Below, piece by piece: positions 9,250 through 17,107 of a stretch of DNA of 64,000 nucleotides; the stretch's first letter is position 1; each line of letters starts with the position of its first letter. Below the pieces are notes generated by a model that did no database searches, was not told where the DNA came from, and saw only the letters and a list, made by a program, of their open reading frames with translations. The stretch comes from Azospirillaceae bacterium (GTDB lineage: Bacteria > Pseudomonadota > Alphaproteobacteria > Azospirillales > Azospirillaceae), in assembly GCA_028283825.1 (NCBI GenBank), contig JAPWJW010000003.1, positions 1,077,501 through 1,141,500 of the forward strand. Reading direction: 5' to 3'. The translations under genes were made by a program, and so were the position numbers.

Positions 9250-9284
9250 GGCCGGGCCGCGACGGCGCCCCGGCACCCGTCGGC

Positions 9285-9686
9285 TCAGTTCCTGGCCTTC
9301 AGCAGGTCGCGGATTTCCTCCAGCAGCACTTCCTGCCGGGGCGGGGCCGACACCGCCTTGGTACGGAAGCGGTTCACCTGCTTCACCAGCAGGAACACGG
9401 CAAGCGCCACGATGAAGAAGCGGATCACGACGTTGATGAAGACGCCGTAGTTGATGGTGGCGATGCTCGCGTCCTGGGCCGCCTTCAGGCTGGGGTAATG
9501 CTCGCCGTTCAACGCCACGAAGTAGCTGGAGAAGTCGATGCCGCCCAGGAGGTAGCCGATGGGGGGCATGATCAGGTCATTGACCAGCGAATTGACGATA
9601 CCGGTGAAGGCGGCGCCGACGATGATACCAACCGCCAGGTCGATGACGTTGCCCCGGCTGATGAACGACTTGAACTCTTCCCACAT
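9285..9686 (-). CDS. mscL: Large-conductance mechanosensitive channel MscL
   Basis: The protein has 133 residues and forms a homopentameric inner-membrane channel that releases solutes on hypo-osmotic shock. The family signature is intact: EEFKSFISRGNVIDLAVGIIVGAAF for TM1, NDLIMPPIGYLLGG, a second helix (INVVIRFFIVALAVFLLV), and the C-terminal helix LLEEIRDLLKARN. The ATG at 9686 follows AAGGGG at good spacing; the upstream ATG at 9719 adds 11 residues not typical of the family. Immediately upstream are two long intergenic palindromes. Confidence 0.95.
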   Translation of the reverse strand: MWEEFKSFISRGNVIDLAVGIIVGAAFTGIVNSLVNDLIMPPIGYLLGGIDFSSYFVALNGEHYPSLKAAQDASIATINYGVFINVVIRFFIVALAVFLLVKQVNRFRTKAVSAPPRQEVLLEEIRDLLKARN

Positions 9687-9720
9687 GCGCTTATCCCCTT
9701 GCTTGTGCGGGCCCTGCATT

Positions 9721-9766
9721 AGAGCGGAACGCGATCAGGTGGCATCACCTGATCGCGTTCCGCTCT
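9721..9766. repeat. Intergenic palindrome 1 (21-bp perfect stem)
   Basis: AGAGCGGAACGCGATCAGGTG is followed by GCAT and its exact reverse complement. This matches the AGAGC...GATCAGGTG type of dispersed intergenic palindrome common in alphaproteobacterial genomes. It lies just upstream of mscL. Confidence 0.85.
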
Positions 9767-9778
9767 ATCATGAACAGC

Positions 9779-9822
9779 TTTAGAGCAAGATGCGATCACG
9801 CGTGATCGCATCTTGCTCTAAA
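9779..9822. repeat. Intergenic palindrome 2 (44-bp perfect palindrome)
   Basis: A 22-nt arm beginning TTTAGAGCAAGATGCGATC is followed without any loop by its exact reverse complement. It shares AGAGC ends and an internal GATCA with palindrome 1, so it looks like the same repeat family. Confidence 0.85.
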
Positions 9823-9880
9823 TCGGGCCCTTCATGGCTTGACCGGCACAGTATGCCGACAGCGGACATGCCGGGTCACT

Positions 9881-9929
9881 AGAGCAGATCGCGAAAAGGT
9901 GGAATCACCTTTGAAGCGTGAATCTGCTC
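9881..9929. repeat. Intergenic palindrome 3 (imperfect, same family)
   Basis: AGAGCAGAT and ATCTGCTC form the outer arms, and AAGGTG-GAAT-CACCTT forms the inner stem. The internal bases between them do not pair fully. The same AGAGC ends and GGTG-N4-CACC core as palindrome 1 tie it to that family. Confidence 0.75.
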
Positions 9930-9965
9930 GCAACCGGCTATCACCCACAAGGGACGTGAACAAAC

Positions 9966-9995
9966 GAAAGGCCGGCCTGTTTCCAGGCCGGCCTC
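9966..9995 (-). terminator. Terminator of the che operon
   Basis: An 11-bp stem, AGGCCGGCCTG / CAGGCCGGCCT, is followed on the minus strand by TTCGTTTGTT, about 30 nt after the cheR stop codon. This fits a Rho-independent terminator for cheAWYBR. Confidence 0.8.
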
Positions 9996-10024
9996 CGTTT
10001 GAAACACGGGAATGACAGCGATCG

Positions 10025-10834
10025 TCAGGCCAGGACGTACAGGCCGCGCTGGCCGTCCATCGGCTTGAACTTATCGGTGATGCCCAGGACCGTTTCGGCA
10101 CCGCCCAGGTACAGCACGCCATCGGGCGGCATCTGCTTGGCGATGGCTTCCAGCACCTTGGTCTTGGTGGGCTGGTCGAAATAGATCAGCACGTTGCGGC
10201 AGAACACCACGTCGAACTGGCCCAGCGGCGACAGGTCGGTCAGCAGGTTGTATTCGCGGAAGTTAGCCATCTGCCGCACCTGCGGCGACAGCTGCCACTT
10301 GTCACCCATCTGCTTGAAATATTTCACCAGATGGGTGATGGGCAGGCCACGCTGCACCTCGAACTGGGTGTAGATGCCGGCGCGCGACTTCTCCACCATT
10401 TCCGACGACAGGTCGGTACCCACGATCTCGATCCGCCAGCCGGCCAGACGCACCGAATCTTCCGCCAGCATCATGGACAGGGAGTAGGCCTCCTGCCCGC
10501 TGGAGCAGGCGGCGGACCAGACGCGGATCGACTTTTTGGTGGCGCGGCTTTCCAGCAATGCCGGCAGGACCACCTGCTTGAACTGGTCGAACGGCTTCTG
10601 GTCGCGGAAGAAGGACGACTCATTCGTCGTCATCGCTTCCGTGATATCCCTCAGCAAGGTTTCATCCTTGCGGGCCCGGACCGTCGTCGCCAGTTCATCC
10701 AGCGTCTTCAGGTTCCATTTACGGGCCACGGGCATGAGACGCGATTCAAGCAGGTAGGCCTTGTCCTTGGTCAGGACCAAGCCCGAACGCTGCTTCAGCA
10801 TCGTGCAGAACATGTCGAAGTCTTCGACCTTCAT
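10025..10834 (-). CDS. cheR: Chemotaxis protein methyltransferase CheR
   Basis: The protein has 269 residues and methylates glutamates of chemoreceptors using SAM. The N-terminal helical CheR_N domain is followed by the methyltransferase domain: TTNESSFFRD, VWSAACSSGQEAYSLSMML (SAM-binding loop), IVGTDLSSEMVEKSRAGIY and DVVFCRNVLIYFD. The ATG at 10834 overlaps the TGA of cheB as ATGA, which sets the start and implies coupled translation. It is the last gene of the operon, before the terminator. Confidence 0.96.
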   Translation of the reverse strand: MKVEDFDMFCTMLKQRSGLVLTKDKAYLLESRLMPVARKWNLKTLDELATTVRARKDETLLRDITEAMTTNESSFFRDQKPFDQFKQVVLPALLESRATKKSIRVWSAACSSGQEAYSLSMMLAEDSVRLAGWRIEIVGTDLSSEMVEKSRAGIYTQFEVQRGLPITHLVKYFKQMGDKWQLSPQVRQMANFREYNLLTDLSPLGQFDVVFCRNVLIYFDQPTKTKVLEAIAKQMPPDGVLYLGGAETVLGITDKFKPMDGQRGLYVLA

Positions 10835-12051
10835 GCCGCCGTCCTCAGTGCGATCTTGCGGATAAATGGACCGATGTCCTTCAGCGGAAGGATGGAACTG
10901 CAGAGACCCGCCGTCGCGACGGCCCCCGGCATACCCCAAACCACGCTGCTGGCCTCGTCCTGCCCAACAACCATTCCCCCGGCCTGGACCACATGGTCGC
11001 AACCGCCGCGACCGTCGTGCCCCATCCCGGTGAGGATGACCGCCAACACTTTACGCCCATAAATCTTAACAATACTGCGCAACATCGGATCGACAGCCGG
11101 ACGACAGAAATTTTCCGGCGGATCCTTGGTCAACTGCGCCGTGGTCACGCCGTTGCGCGACACCAGCAGGAAATGGTTGTCGCCCGGGGCGACATAGGCG
11201 CGGCCGCCGACGATGGGTTCCCCGTCCTTGGCCTCGGCGCATTCGATGCCGCACTGCCGGGTGATGTGCTCCGCCAGGATGGTGGTGAAGGTCGCCGGCA
11301 TGTGCTGCGTGATCACGATGGGCTGGTGCAGGCCGCCCCGGAAATGACTCAGCACCTCGAACAAGGCCTGCGGCCCGCCGGTGGAGCTGCCGATGGCGAT
11401 GATGTCGGGCCGGATGTCCGGCGCCGGCCGCAAGGTCACGGGCCCCGGGTCCAGCAGGCGGCTGCGCAGCGGCGTCGGGGCCGCCGTCCCGGTGGCCGGC
11501 GCCGCACCCGGAGCGACCGGTGACGGTGCCACGATGGGACGCGGGGGCAGCGGCCGGGCGGCGGGCGCACCCTTGCGCGGGTCGGCACGGCGTGCCGCCT
11601 CCGCCAAGGCGCGCACCTTGGCGACCAGCTCTTCCTTGAAGCTCTCGGCGCCCGTCAGTTCACGGGTGGAGGACGGCTTGGTCACATAGTCGGACGCGCC
11701 GGCGCGCAGCGCGCGCAGGGAGATGTCGGCGTTCTTGGCGGTCAGCGTCGAGGCCATGATGATCTTGACGCTGGGATCGGTGGCGATCAGTTGCGGCAGG
11801 GCGGTCAGGCCATCCATCACCGGCATCTCGATATCCAGGACGATGACGTCCAGGGTCTGACGCGCCAGGGTGTTGATGGCCATCTGGCCGTTGGCCACGG
11901 ACGACACGACACGGATGTCGTTGTCCCCCTCCAGCGTCCGGGTCAGAAGACCGCGGATGACCGCTGAATCGTCCACGACCATGACCCGGTAGGGTTCGGT
12001 CGTGGTGGCCGCCGGGGACGCAGCCTGAGGTCGTCCGGGGATGTCATTCAT
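10831..12051 (-). CDS. cheB: Chemotaxis response regulator / protein-glutamate methylesterase CheB
   Basis: The protein has 406 residues and removes receptor methyl esters (and deamidates) when phosphorylated by CheA. The N-terminal receiver domain has acidic residues in VVDDS, the phospho-acceptor Asp73 in VLDIEMP, and VTKPS. A Pro/Ala-rich linker of about 60 residues follows. The C-terminal esterase domain shows the Ser-His-Asp triad in IGSSTGG, ITQHMP and LTGMGHDG. It ends in an ATGA overlap with cheR and starts 20 nt after cheY. Confidence 0.96.
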   Translation of the reverse strand: MNDIPGRPQAASPAATTTEPYRVMVVDDSAVIRGLLTRTLEGDNDIRVVSSVANGQMAINTLARQTLDVIVLDIEMPVMDGLTALPQLIATDPSVKIIMASTLTAKNADISLRALRAGASDYVTKPSSTRELTGAESFKEELVAKVRALAEAARRADPRKGAPAARPLPPRPIVAPSPVAPGAAPATGTAAPTPLRSRLLDPGPVTLRPAPDIRPDIIAIGSSTGGPQALFEVLSHFRGGLHQPIVITQHMPATFTTILAEHITRQCGIECAEAKDGEPIVGGRAYVAPGDNHFLLVSRNGVTTAQLTKDPPENFCRPAVDPMLRSIVKIYGRKVLAVILTGMGHDGRGGCDHVVQAGGMVVGQDEASSVVWGMPGAVATAGLCSSILPLKDIGPFIRKIALRTAA

Positions 12052-12071
12052 GATCTTATTGATCCCGGACT

Positions 12072-12437
12072 TCAGAGAAGCCCGACCTGCTGGAACTTGG
12101 TTTGGATGATCTCACTGTCGAAGGGCTTCATGATGTACTCATTCGCCCCGGCCGACAGCGCTTCCTGAATGTGGGCCAGATCATTCTCGGTGGTGCAGAA
12201 CACCACCTTGGGCGCCTGCCCACCCGACATTTTCCGCAGACGGCGGAGGAACTCGATGCCGGTCATCACCGGCATGTTCCAGTCGAGCAGAATGGCGTCC
12301 GGCATGGACGCGGCGCACAGATCCATGGCCTGCTTGCCATCCTCGGCTTCTGAACAGGTGAAGTTCAGTTCTTCCAGGATCTTGCGCGCGACCTTGCGAA
12401 CGACACGGCTGTCATCGACGACCAGGCAAGACTTCAT
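12072..12437 (-). CDS. cheY: Chemotaxis response regulator CheY
   Basis: This is a 121-residue single receiver domain. It has the acidic pocket LVVDDS, phospho-acceptor Asp52 in LLDWNMPVMTG, conserved Thr in FCTTEN and Lys in IMKPFDSE. When phosphorylated by CheA it would act on the flagellar switch. It sits between cheW and cheB in the operon. No output domain is present, as expected for CheY. Confidence 0.95.
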   Translation of the reverse strand: MKSCLVVDDSRVVRKVARKILEELNFTCSEAEDGKQAMDLCAASMPDAILLDWNMPVMTGIEFLRRLRKMSGGQAPKVVFCTTENDLAHIQEALSAGANEYIMKPFDSEIIQTKFQQVGLL

Positions 12438-12491
12438 GCAAAGGACCTCGGGTTGCTAAGCGCTCGAAAGCACCGGTGGTTTAGCCCAGGC

Positions 12492-12984
12492 TCAGGCGAC
12501 TTCGGTATTAGCGAAATTCAACAACCGCGACACGTCAAGCACAACGAGAAGATTTTCCCGAAGGCGGTAAATACCCCGTGGACACTTCCCGCCACCGCAA
12601 GTCCATCGTGGCCGGCTGCCGCTCGAAATCATCGGAGGTTAAGCTCAACACCTCACCGACGCTATCCACCATGAGGGAGTAGAGCTCCCCTTTGTGGTCC
12701 ACGACGATGCTCATGCCAGGCTTGTCCTTGTCGCGCGGCGGCAGGCCCAGACGCAGGCGCACGTCGATGGCGGTGACGATGCGGCCGCGCAGGTTCAGGG
12801 AACCGGCAACCTCCGGCGGGGACAGCGGGATGCGCGTGATGCGCTGCGGACCCAGCACGTCCTGGACCTGCAGAACCGGGATGCCGAACACCTGGTCGGC
12901 GATGGTCATGGTGACGAAGTCTTCGTTCTTGACGATCGCGACTTCAGTGCCACCGGTGCGCTTGGCGGGGAGGTTCGTACTCAT
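12492..12984 (-). CDS. cheW: Chemotaxis coupling protein CheW, frameshifted near the 3' end
   Basis: CheW links CheA to receptors. The body is normal: VTMTIADQVFGIPVLQVQDVLG, ITRIPLSPPEVAGSLNLRGRIVTAIDVR and VDSVGEVLSL. In the annotated frame the protein ends abnormally with STGYLPPSGKSSRCA at 12535 (149 residues). Removing one nucleotide near 12566-12576 (minus-strand GGGGTATTTACC) restores the family C-terminus STGIYRLRENLLVVLDVSRLLN, ending at a TGA at 12492. The shift is therefore a 1-nt insertion, either real or a sequencing error. Without the fix the last beta-strands and helix are lost. The start overlaps cheA as ATGA. Confidence 0.9.
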
Positions 12985-15653
12985 GCGGCACCCTTGGTCT
13001 CGGAAATGGTCTGCTGGAGGGTGAAGAGCAGCGCGTCACGGTCGAACTTCGCCACATAGTCGGTGAAGCCGGCCTGACGGCCGCGATCCAGGTCGCGCGG
13101 GGTGGCGTGGCTGGACAGCGCCACCAGCGGCACGTTCTGCCAGCGGCTGTTGCCGCGCACCGCCTGGGCGAATTCCAGGCCGCTCATGCCCGGCATCTCG
13201 ATGTCGCTGACGATGACGTCGAAGTCCTCGCCGGACTCGCAGAGGCCCAGCGCCTCGTCGGCGCTCTGCACCGCGGTGACGTTGTAGCCCGACACGGTCA
13301 GCAGCGGCGTCAGCAGGTTGCGGAAGAAGGGGCTGTCGTCGACCAGCAGCACCTTGTGCAGGCGCTCATCCTCGAACCGGTCGGTGGCGTTGCCGAACCA
13401 GTCGCGGAACGCCTGGGTCAGGTAGAAGCCGGCGTCGATGACGTCCGTCGCCTTGTCGGCGATGATGGCGCTGCCCATGAAGCCGGCCCGTTCGGTGCCC
13501 AGTTCCACCTGCAGCTTGTCCTCGACGATGTCGATGATCTCGTCCACCACCAGGCCCATGGAGCGGTCGCCGTCGGCGAACACCAGGACCGGCTGGCGCT
13601 TGTCGCGCTGCACCTGCCAGGCCGGGTCGATCGGCACCAGCGGCATCAGCTTGCCGCGGTACTGCACCACCGGCTGGCCGTTGGACGCCTCGACCTGGTT
13701 GAGGTCGATGTCTTCCAGTCGGGCCACCAGCGACAGCGGCACGGCCTTGGGCGCGCCGTCGCCGGCACGGAACAGCAGCAGGGCCATGCGGTCGTCCTGA
13801 CGGGTGGCGTGCTTGGCCTCCGCGGCGGCGGCGGCGGTGTCGTGCACACCGCCGGACAGTTCGCCGGAGAAGCTGGCGATGCCGTTGGGGTCCAGGATCA
13901 TGATGACCGAGCCGTCACCCAGGATGGTGTTGCCCGAGAACAGCTCGATATGGCGCAGGATGGGCGCCACCGGCTTCACCACGATTTCCTCGGTGTCGAA
14001 CACGCGGTCGACGATGATGCCGAAGGTGTAGTTGCCGACCTGGGCCACCACGATGAAGGTCTCGCGGTTGTCCTGTTCGCCGTCGCCCAGCTTCAGCAGC
14101 CGTTCCAGGCTGACCAGGGGCAGCAGGCGGTTGCGCAGGCGCAGCACCGGCGTGCCGTTGATCCGCTCGATCTTGTGTTCGCTGTCCTGGGCGGCGCGCA
14201 CCAGTTCGATCACACTGATCTGCGGGATGGCGAAACGCTCGCCACCGCATTCGACGATCAGGGCCGAGACGATGGCCAGGGTCAGTGGGATCTTGATGGT
14301 GAAGGTGGTGCCGCGGCCCTCGATCGACTTCAGCTCGATCGTGCCGCCGATCTTCTCGATGTTGGTCTTCACCACGTCCATGCCGACACCGCGGCCCGAC
14401 ACGCTGGTGACCTTGGCGGCGGTGGAGAAGCCGGCCTTGAAGATGTACTGCTGGATCTGCTGATCCGACATGCTGGCCAGCTCGGCCTCGGAGGCCAGGC
14501 CGTTCTGCAGGATCTTGCGCTTGATCGCCTCGATCGCCAGGCCTTTGCCGTCGTCGGAGATCTCGATGATGATGTGGCCGCCTTCATGGAAGGCGTTCAG
14601 CGTAACGCGGCCGGTCTCGGACTTGCCCTTGGCGACACGGTCGGACGGCACCTCCAGCCCATGGTCGGCGGAGTTGCGGACCATGTGGGTCAGCGGGTCC
14701 TTGATCAGCTCCAGCACCTGACGGTCCAGTTCCGTGTCGGCGCCCAGCATCTGCAGGTCGATTTTCTTGTGCAGTTCGTGCGCCAGGTCGCGCACCAGGC
14801 GCGGCAGCTTGGCCCAGGCGTTGCCGATGGGCTGCATGCGCGTCTTCATGACGCCTTCCTGCAGCTCCGACGTCACATGGTTCAAACGCTGCAGCGGAAC
14901 CGCGAATTCGCTTTCCTTCTGGCTGCGCAGGATCTGCAGCAGCTGGTTGCGGGTCAACACCAGCTCGGAAACCATGGTCATCAGGTTTTCGAGCAGGTCG
15001 ACGTTGACGCGGATGGTCTGGTTGGCCAGCGCCGACTCACCGCCGCCATCAGCATGCGGCGGGGGCGGCGGCGCCTGGCTGGCGGCGGGCGCCGGAGCGG
15101 GTGCCGGGGCCGGCGGAGCGGCTTCGGCGACGGGCGCCACTTCGCGGGTGGCGGCGGGCACCGGGGCCGACGCCACGGGGGCCGCGACAGGGGCCGCGGT
15201 CAAGGCCGCGGGAACCGGCTCGAACTCCGGCACCGGCGGGGGAGGTTCGGCGGCGGTGGGGGCGGCGGCCGCCTCCCGGCCTTCGGCCAGCGCGTTCAGG
15301 CGGTCGATCAGGTTCTGATCATTGCCCGGCGGCTCGGCTTCGGTCTTTTCCAGGACCAGCAGGATGGACTTGATGGCGTCCAGCGATTCAAGGATCAGCG
15401 TGACGGCGTAGGGGCTGACGTTCAGCTCACCATCGCGGAAACGGCCCAGCACGTTTTCCGAAGCATGCGCCACCGCTTCCAGCCGCGGCAAGCCCAGGAA
15501 GCCGCAGGTCCCCTTGATAGTATGGACCAGGCGGAAAATATTGCTGAGCAAGCCGGGGTCATTTGGGTTCTGCTCAAGCCGCACCAACTCGACGTCCAAG
15601 ACCGCAATATTCTCATTGGTCTCGGTCAGAAATTCGCTCAGCAGATCATCCAT
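12981..15653 (-). CDS. cheA: Hybrid chemotaxis histidine kinase CheA with C-terminal receiver domain
   Basis: The protein has about 890 residues, longer than standard CheA. In order it has an N-terminal HPt domain with His44 in RLVHTIKGTCGFLG and a long Pro/Ala linker at about residues 120-205. The dimerisation helix pair (NQTIRVNVDLLENLMTMVSEL) and the HATPase (THMVRNSADHGLE, SDDGKGL, GRGVGMDVV) follow. Next come a CheW-like domain (LTLAIVSALIVECGGERFAIP) and a second partial CheW-like segment (ALLLFRAGDGAPKAVPL). A C-terminal receiver domain ends it (KVLLVDDSPFFRNLL, DVIVSDIEMPGMSGLEF). It is first in cheAWYBR. The ATG at 15653 gives the usual MDDLLSEFLTETNE start. Confidence 0.95.
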   Translation of the reverse strand: MDDLLSEFLTETNENIAVLDVELVRLEQNPNDPGLLSNIFRLVHTIKGTCGFLGLPRLEAVAHASENVLGRFRDGELNVSPYAVTLILESLDAIKSILLVLEKTEAEPPGNDQNLIDRLNALAEGREAAAAPTAAEPPPPVPEFEPVPAALTAAPVAAPVASAPVPAATREVAPVAEAAPPAPAPAPAPAASQAPPPPPHADGGGESALANQTIRVNVDLLENLMTMVSELVLTRNQLLQILRSQKESEFAVPLQRLNHVTSELQEGVMKTRMQPIGNAWAKLPRLVRDLAHELHKKIDLQMLGADTELDRQVLELIKDPLTHMVRNSADHGLEVPSDRVAKGKSETGRVTLNAFHEGGHIIIEISDDGKGLAIEAIKRKILQNGLASEAELASMSDQQIQQYIFKAGFSTAAKVTSVSGRGVGMDVVKTNIEKIGGTIELKSIEGRGTTFTIKIPLTLAIVSALIVECGGERFAIPQISVIELVRAAQDSEHKIERINGTPVLRLRNRLLPLVSLERLLKLGDGEQDNRETFIVVAQVGNYTFGIIVDRVFDTEEIVVKPVAPILRHIELFSGNTILGDGSVIMILDPNGIASFSGELSGGVHDTAAAAAEAKHATRQDDRMALLLFRAGDGAPKAVPLSLVARLEDIDLNQVEASNGQPVVQYRGKLMPLVPIDPAWQVQRDKRQPVLVFADGDRSMGLVVDEIIDIVEDKLQVELGTERAGFMGSAIIADKATDVIDAGFYLTQAFRDWFGNATDRFEDERLHKVLLVDDSPFFRNLLTPLLTVSGYNVTAVQSADEALGLCESGEDFDVIVSDIEMPGMSGLEFAQAVRGNSRWQNVPLVALSSHATPRDLDRGRQAGFTDYVAKFDRDALLFTLQQTISETKGAA

Positions 15654-15958
15654 GGTCCACGTCCCGTTGCCATGCGCGTATCGAGGCCGCCCCAACGAAC
15701 GACCCCGCAGGAATAAGGTGTTAGCCCCGGCCCCCGCCCCATCATCAATTCCACCCCGTCGGGCCGGCTTCGAAACCGGCGTCGTCGGCGATGAGACCCC
15801 TAATAGTGCCAGGAGGCGCCACTCCCTACACTCATCTTTTCCAGAAAGACGATTAAGAACACGTTACTCCCGCGAGATTGATGGCGTGCCCGGCGACGCA
15901 TGACAAGCGATAAACGCGTTAAGGTAGGTGTTCCGGATGAAAGATGCTCGCACCCCTG
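15654..15958. other. 305-bp intergenic region upstream of the che operon
   Basis: No gene is seen here. It must carry the cheA promoter. I see no convincing sigma-28 or sigma-70 box. One CtrA-like site with a single mismatch (TTAA-N7-TTAC) lies at 15853-15867. Confidence 0.5.
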
Positions 15959-16594
15959 TCAAAGCCCCCGTGGTTCCAGGGAGAATCGCAATCCGTCCGG
16001 ACCTTTGGCCCCGGTCACGATGCGCCAGCCGCATTGTTCCGCGAACCGCCCGGTGACATAGCCCTGCACGCTGCGCGGGGTGAGTTCGCTCTGCGGGACA
16101 GCGCCGTCCAGGGCCGCCTGCACCTCCTCGCGCAGCCCCACCTTGGGGCCCTGGGCCGTGAGCGACAAAGGGGCCGCCCCTTCCGGCCCTGCGACCGTGA
16201 CGACACCACCGTGGGGCAGTGCCTCCTCCGCCAAAAGCCCCAGGTTCAGCGCCAGTTTCAGCAATCCGTCCTCCGCCTTGGGCATGACGTCGGCCGGCCA
16301 TTCCAGGCGCACCCGCCCCCCCCGGAACCAGGCCGACAGCACCGTCCGCGCCTCGGCCGCGGTGAAGGCGCTGCTGCCGCCGGCGGCCCCATAGGCCAGA
16401 CGGAACAGGCGCAGGCGCCGCGCCGCCTGGTCGGCACTGTCGGCGATCAGGGACATGGCCTCGTCGGCCATGGATTGGCCCATTTCCTCAATGAGTTCCA
16501 CGCCATTGGCGATGGCGCCCACCGGGCTGATCAGGTCGTGGCACAGGCGGGAGCAGAGCAGTTCGACGACGTTCAGATCCAGGGTTACCGTCAT
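15959..16594 (-). CDS. chpT: ChpT-like histidine phosphotransferase
   Basis: The protein has 211 residues. The segment VELLCSRLCHDLISPVGAIANGVELIEEMG carries the phospho-accepting His in the CHDLISPVGAI motif of ChpT, the dimeric phosphotransferase that passes phosphate from CckA to CtrA and CpdR in Alphaproteobacteria. The C-terminal half is the degenerate HATPase-like ChpT domain, ending GLRFSLEPRG. It lies upstream of cheA on the same strand with a 305-bp gap, so co-transcription is uncertain. The link to CtrA is established for the family; its regulation of this che operon is inference. Confidence 0.88.
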   Translation of the reverse strand: MTVTLDLNVVELLCSRLCHDLISPVGAIANGVELIEEMGQSMADEAMSLIADSADQAARRLRLFRLAYGAAGGSSAFTAAEARTVLSAWFRGGRVRLEWPADVMPKAEDGLLKLALNLGLLAEEALPHGGVVTVAGPEGAAPLSLTAQGPKVGLREEVQAALDGAVPQSELTPRSVQGYVTGRFAEQCGWRIVTGAKGPDGLRFSLEPRGL

Positions 16595-16789
16595 GCGTAA
16601 GGCCTTGTCTTGTTGTGGCCGCCGGTCATAGTGGGCAGCACCCCAGCATAAAGGACGCCCGGCCCGATGGCAGGGTTTTCACGACGCGGGCAGCGCAGAA
16701 CAAATGGGTAAGGGCAAAAGGATAGGTGACGCGATTTTCGCCCCCGACCCGGCCGCCCTTCTCTCTCCCTAGCCTAAGGAAGTACCTCC

Positions 16790-17020
16790 ATGGCCCGTTC
16801 CGGACCCGAATCAGTGAACGTCGCCGCCCTGCTGACCCCCGGCACCTATGTCGTTCATCCAGGTCAGCCCGATTGGGGCCTGGGGCAGGTGCAGTCCGCC
16901 GTGGGATCGCGCGTCACCGTCAACTTCCCCCACGCCGGCAAGCAGCTGATCGATGCCGCAATCGTGCCCCTGCAGGTGACGGAGCCGGAGGACTGGGCGC
17001 CCATGCGGGAAGGACAATAG
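16790..17020 (+). CDS. DUF3553 domain protein
   Basis: This 76-residue protein has the DUF3553 pattern: GTYVVHPGQPDWGLGQVQSAVGSRVTVNF, then HAGKQLID. It resembles small SH3/Tudor-like barrels found alone or at the end of UvrD-type helicases in Alphaproteobacteria. AAGGAAG just upstream of the ATG is a good ribosome binding site. The function is unknown; a nucleic-acid or protein interaction role is a guess from the fold. It precedes moaA on the same strand with an 87-nt gap. Confidence 0.85.
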   Translation: MARSGPESVNVAALLTPGTYVVHPGQPDWGLGQVQSAVGSRVTVNFPHAGKQLIDAAIVPLQVTEPEDWAPMREGQ

Positions 17021-17107
17021 ACGCCCCCCCTGTATTGATATGTTCCCCGCACCATATTTGACCTAGATGATCACCGTCACTGGCGCCCCGCACCATCGCG
17101 GGCATGA

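Noticed and set aside
8365-9276. 303-codon minus-strand frame opposite the membrane protein gene
   Set aside because: The plus strand shows regular hydrophobic helices and a Shine-Dalgarno; the minus frame is His/Gln/Arg-rich with no motif.
10835-11002. N-terminal extension of cheR inside cheB
   Set aside because: The ATGA overlap at 10831-10834 and family length both place the start at 10834.
13107-15716. Long plus-strand frame antisense to cheA
   Set aside because: Composition is His/Gln/Gly/Arg-rich without domains; cheA is unambiguous.
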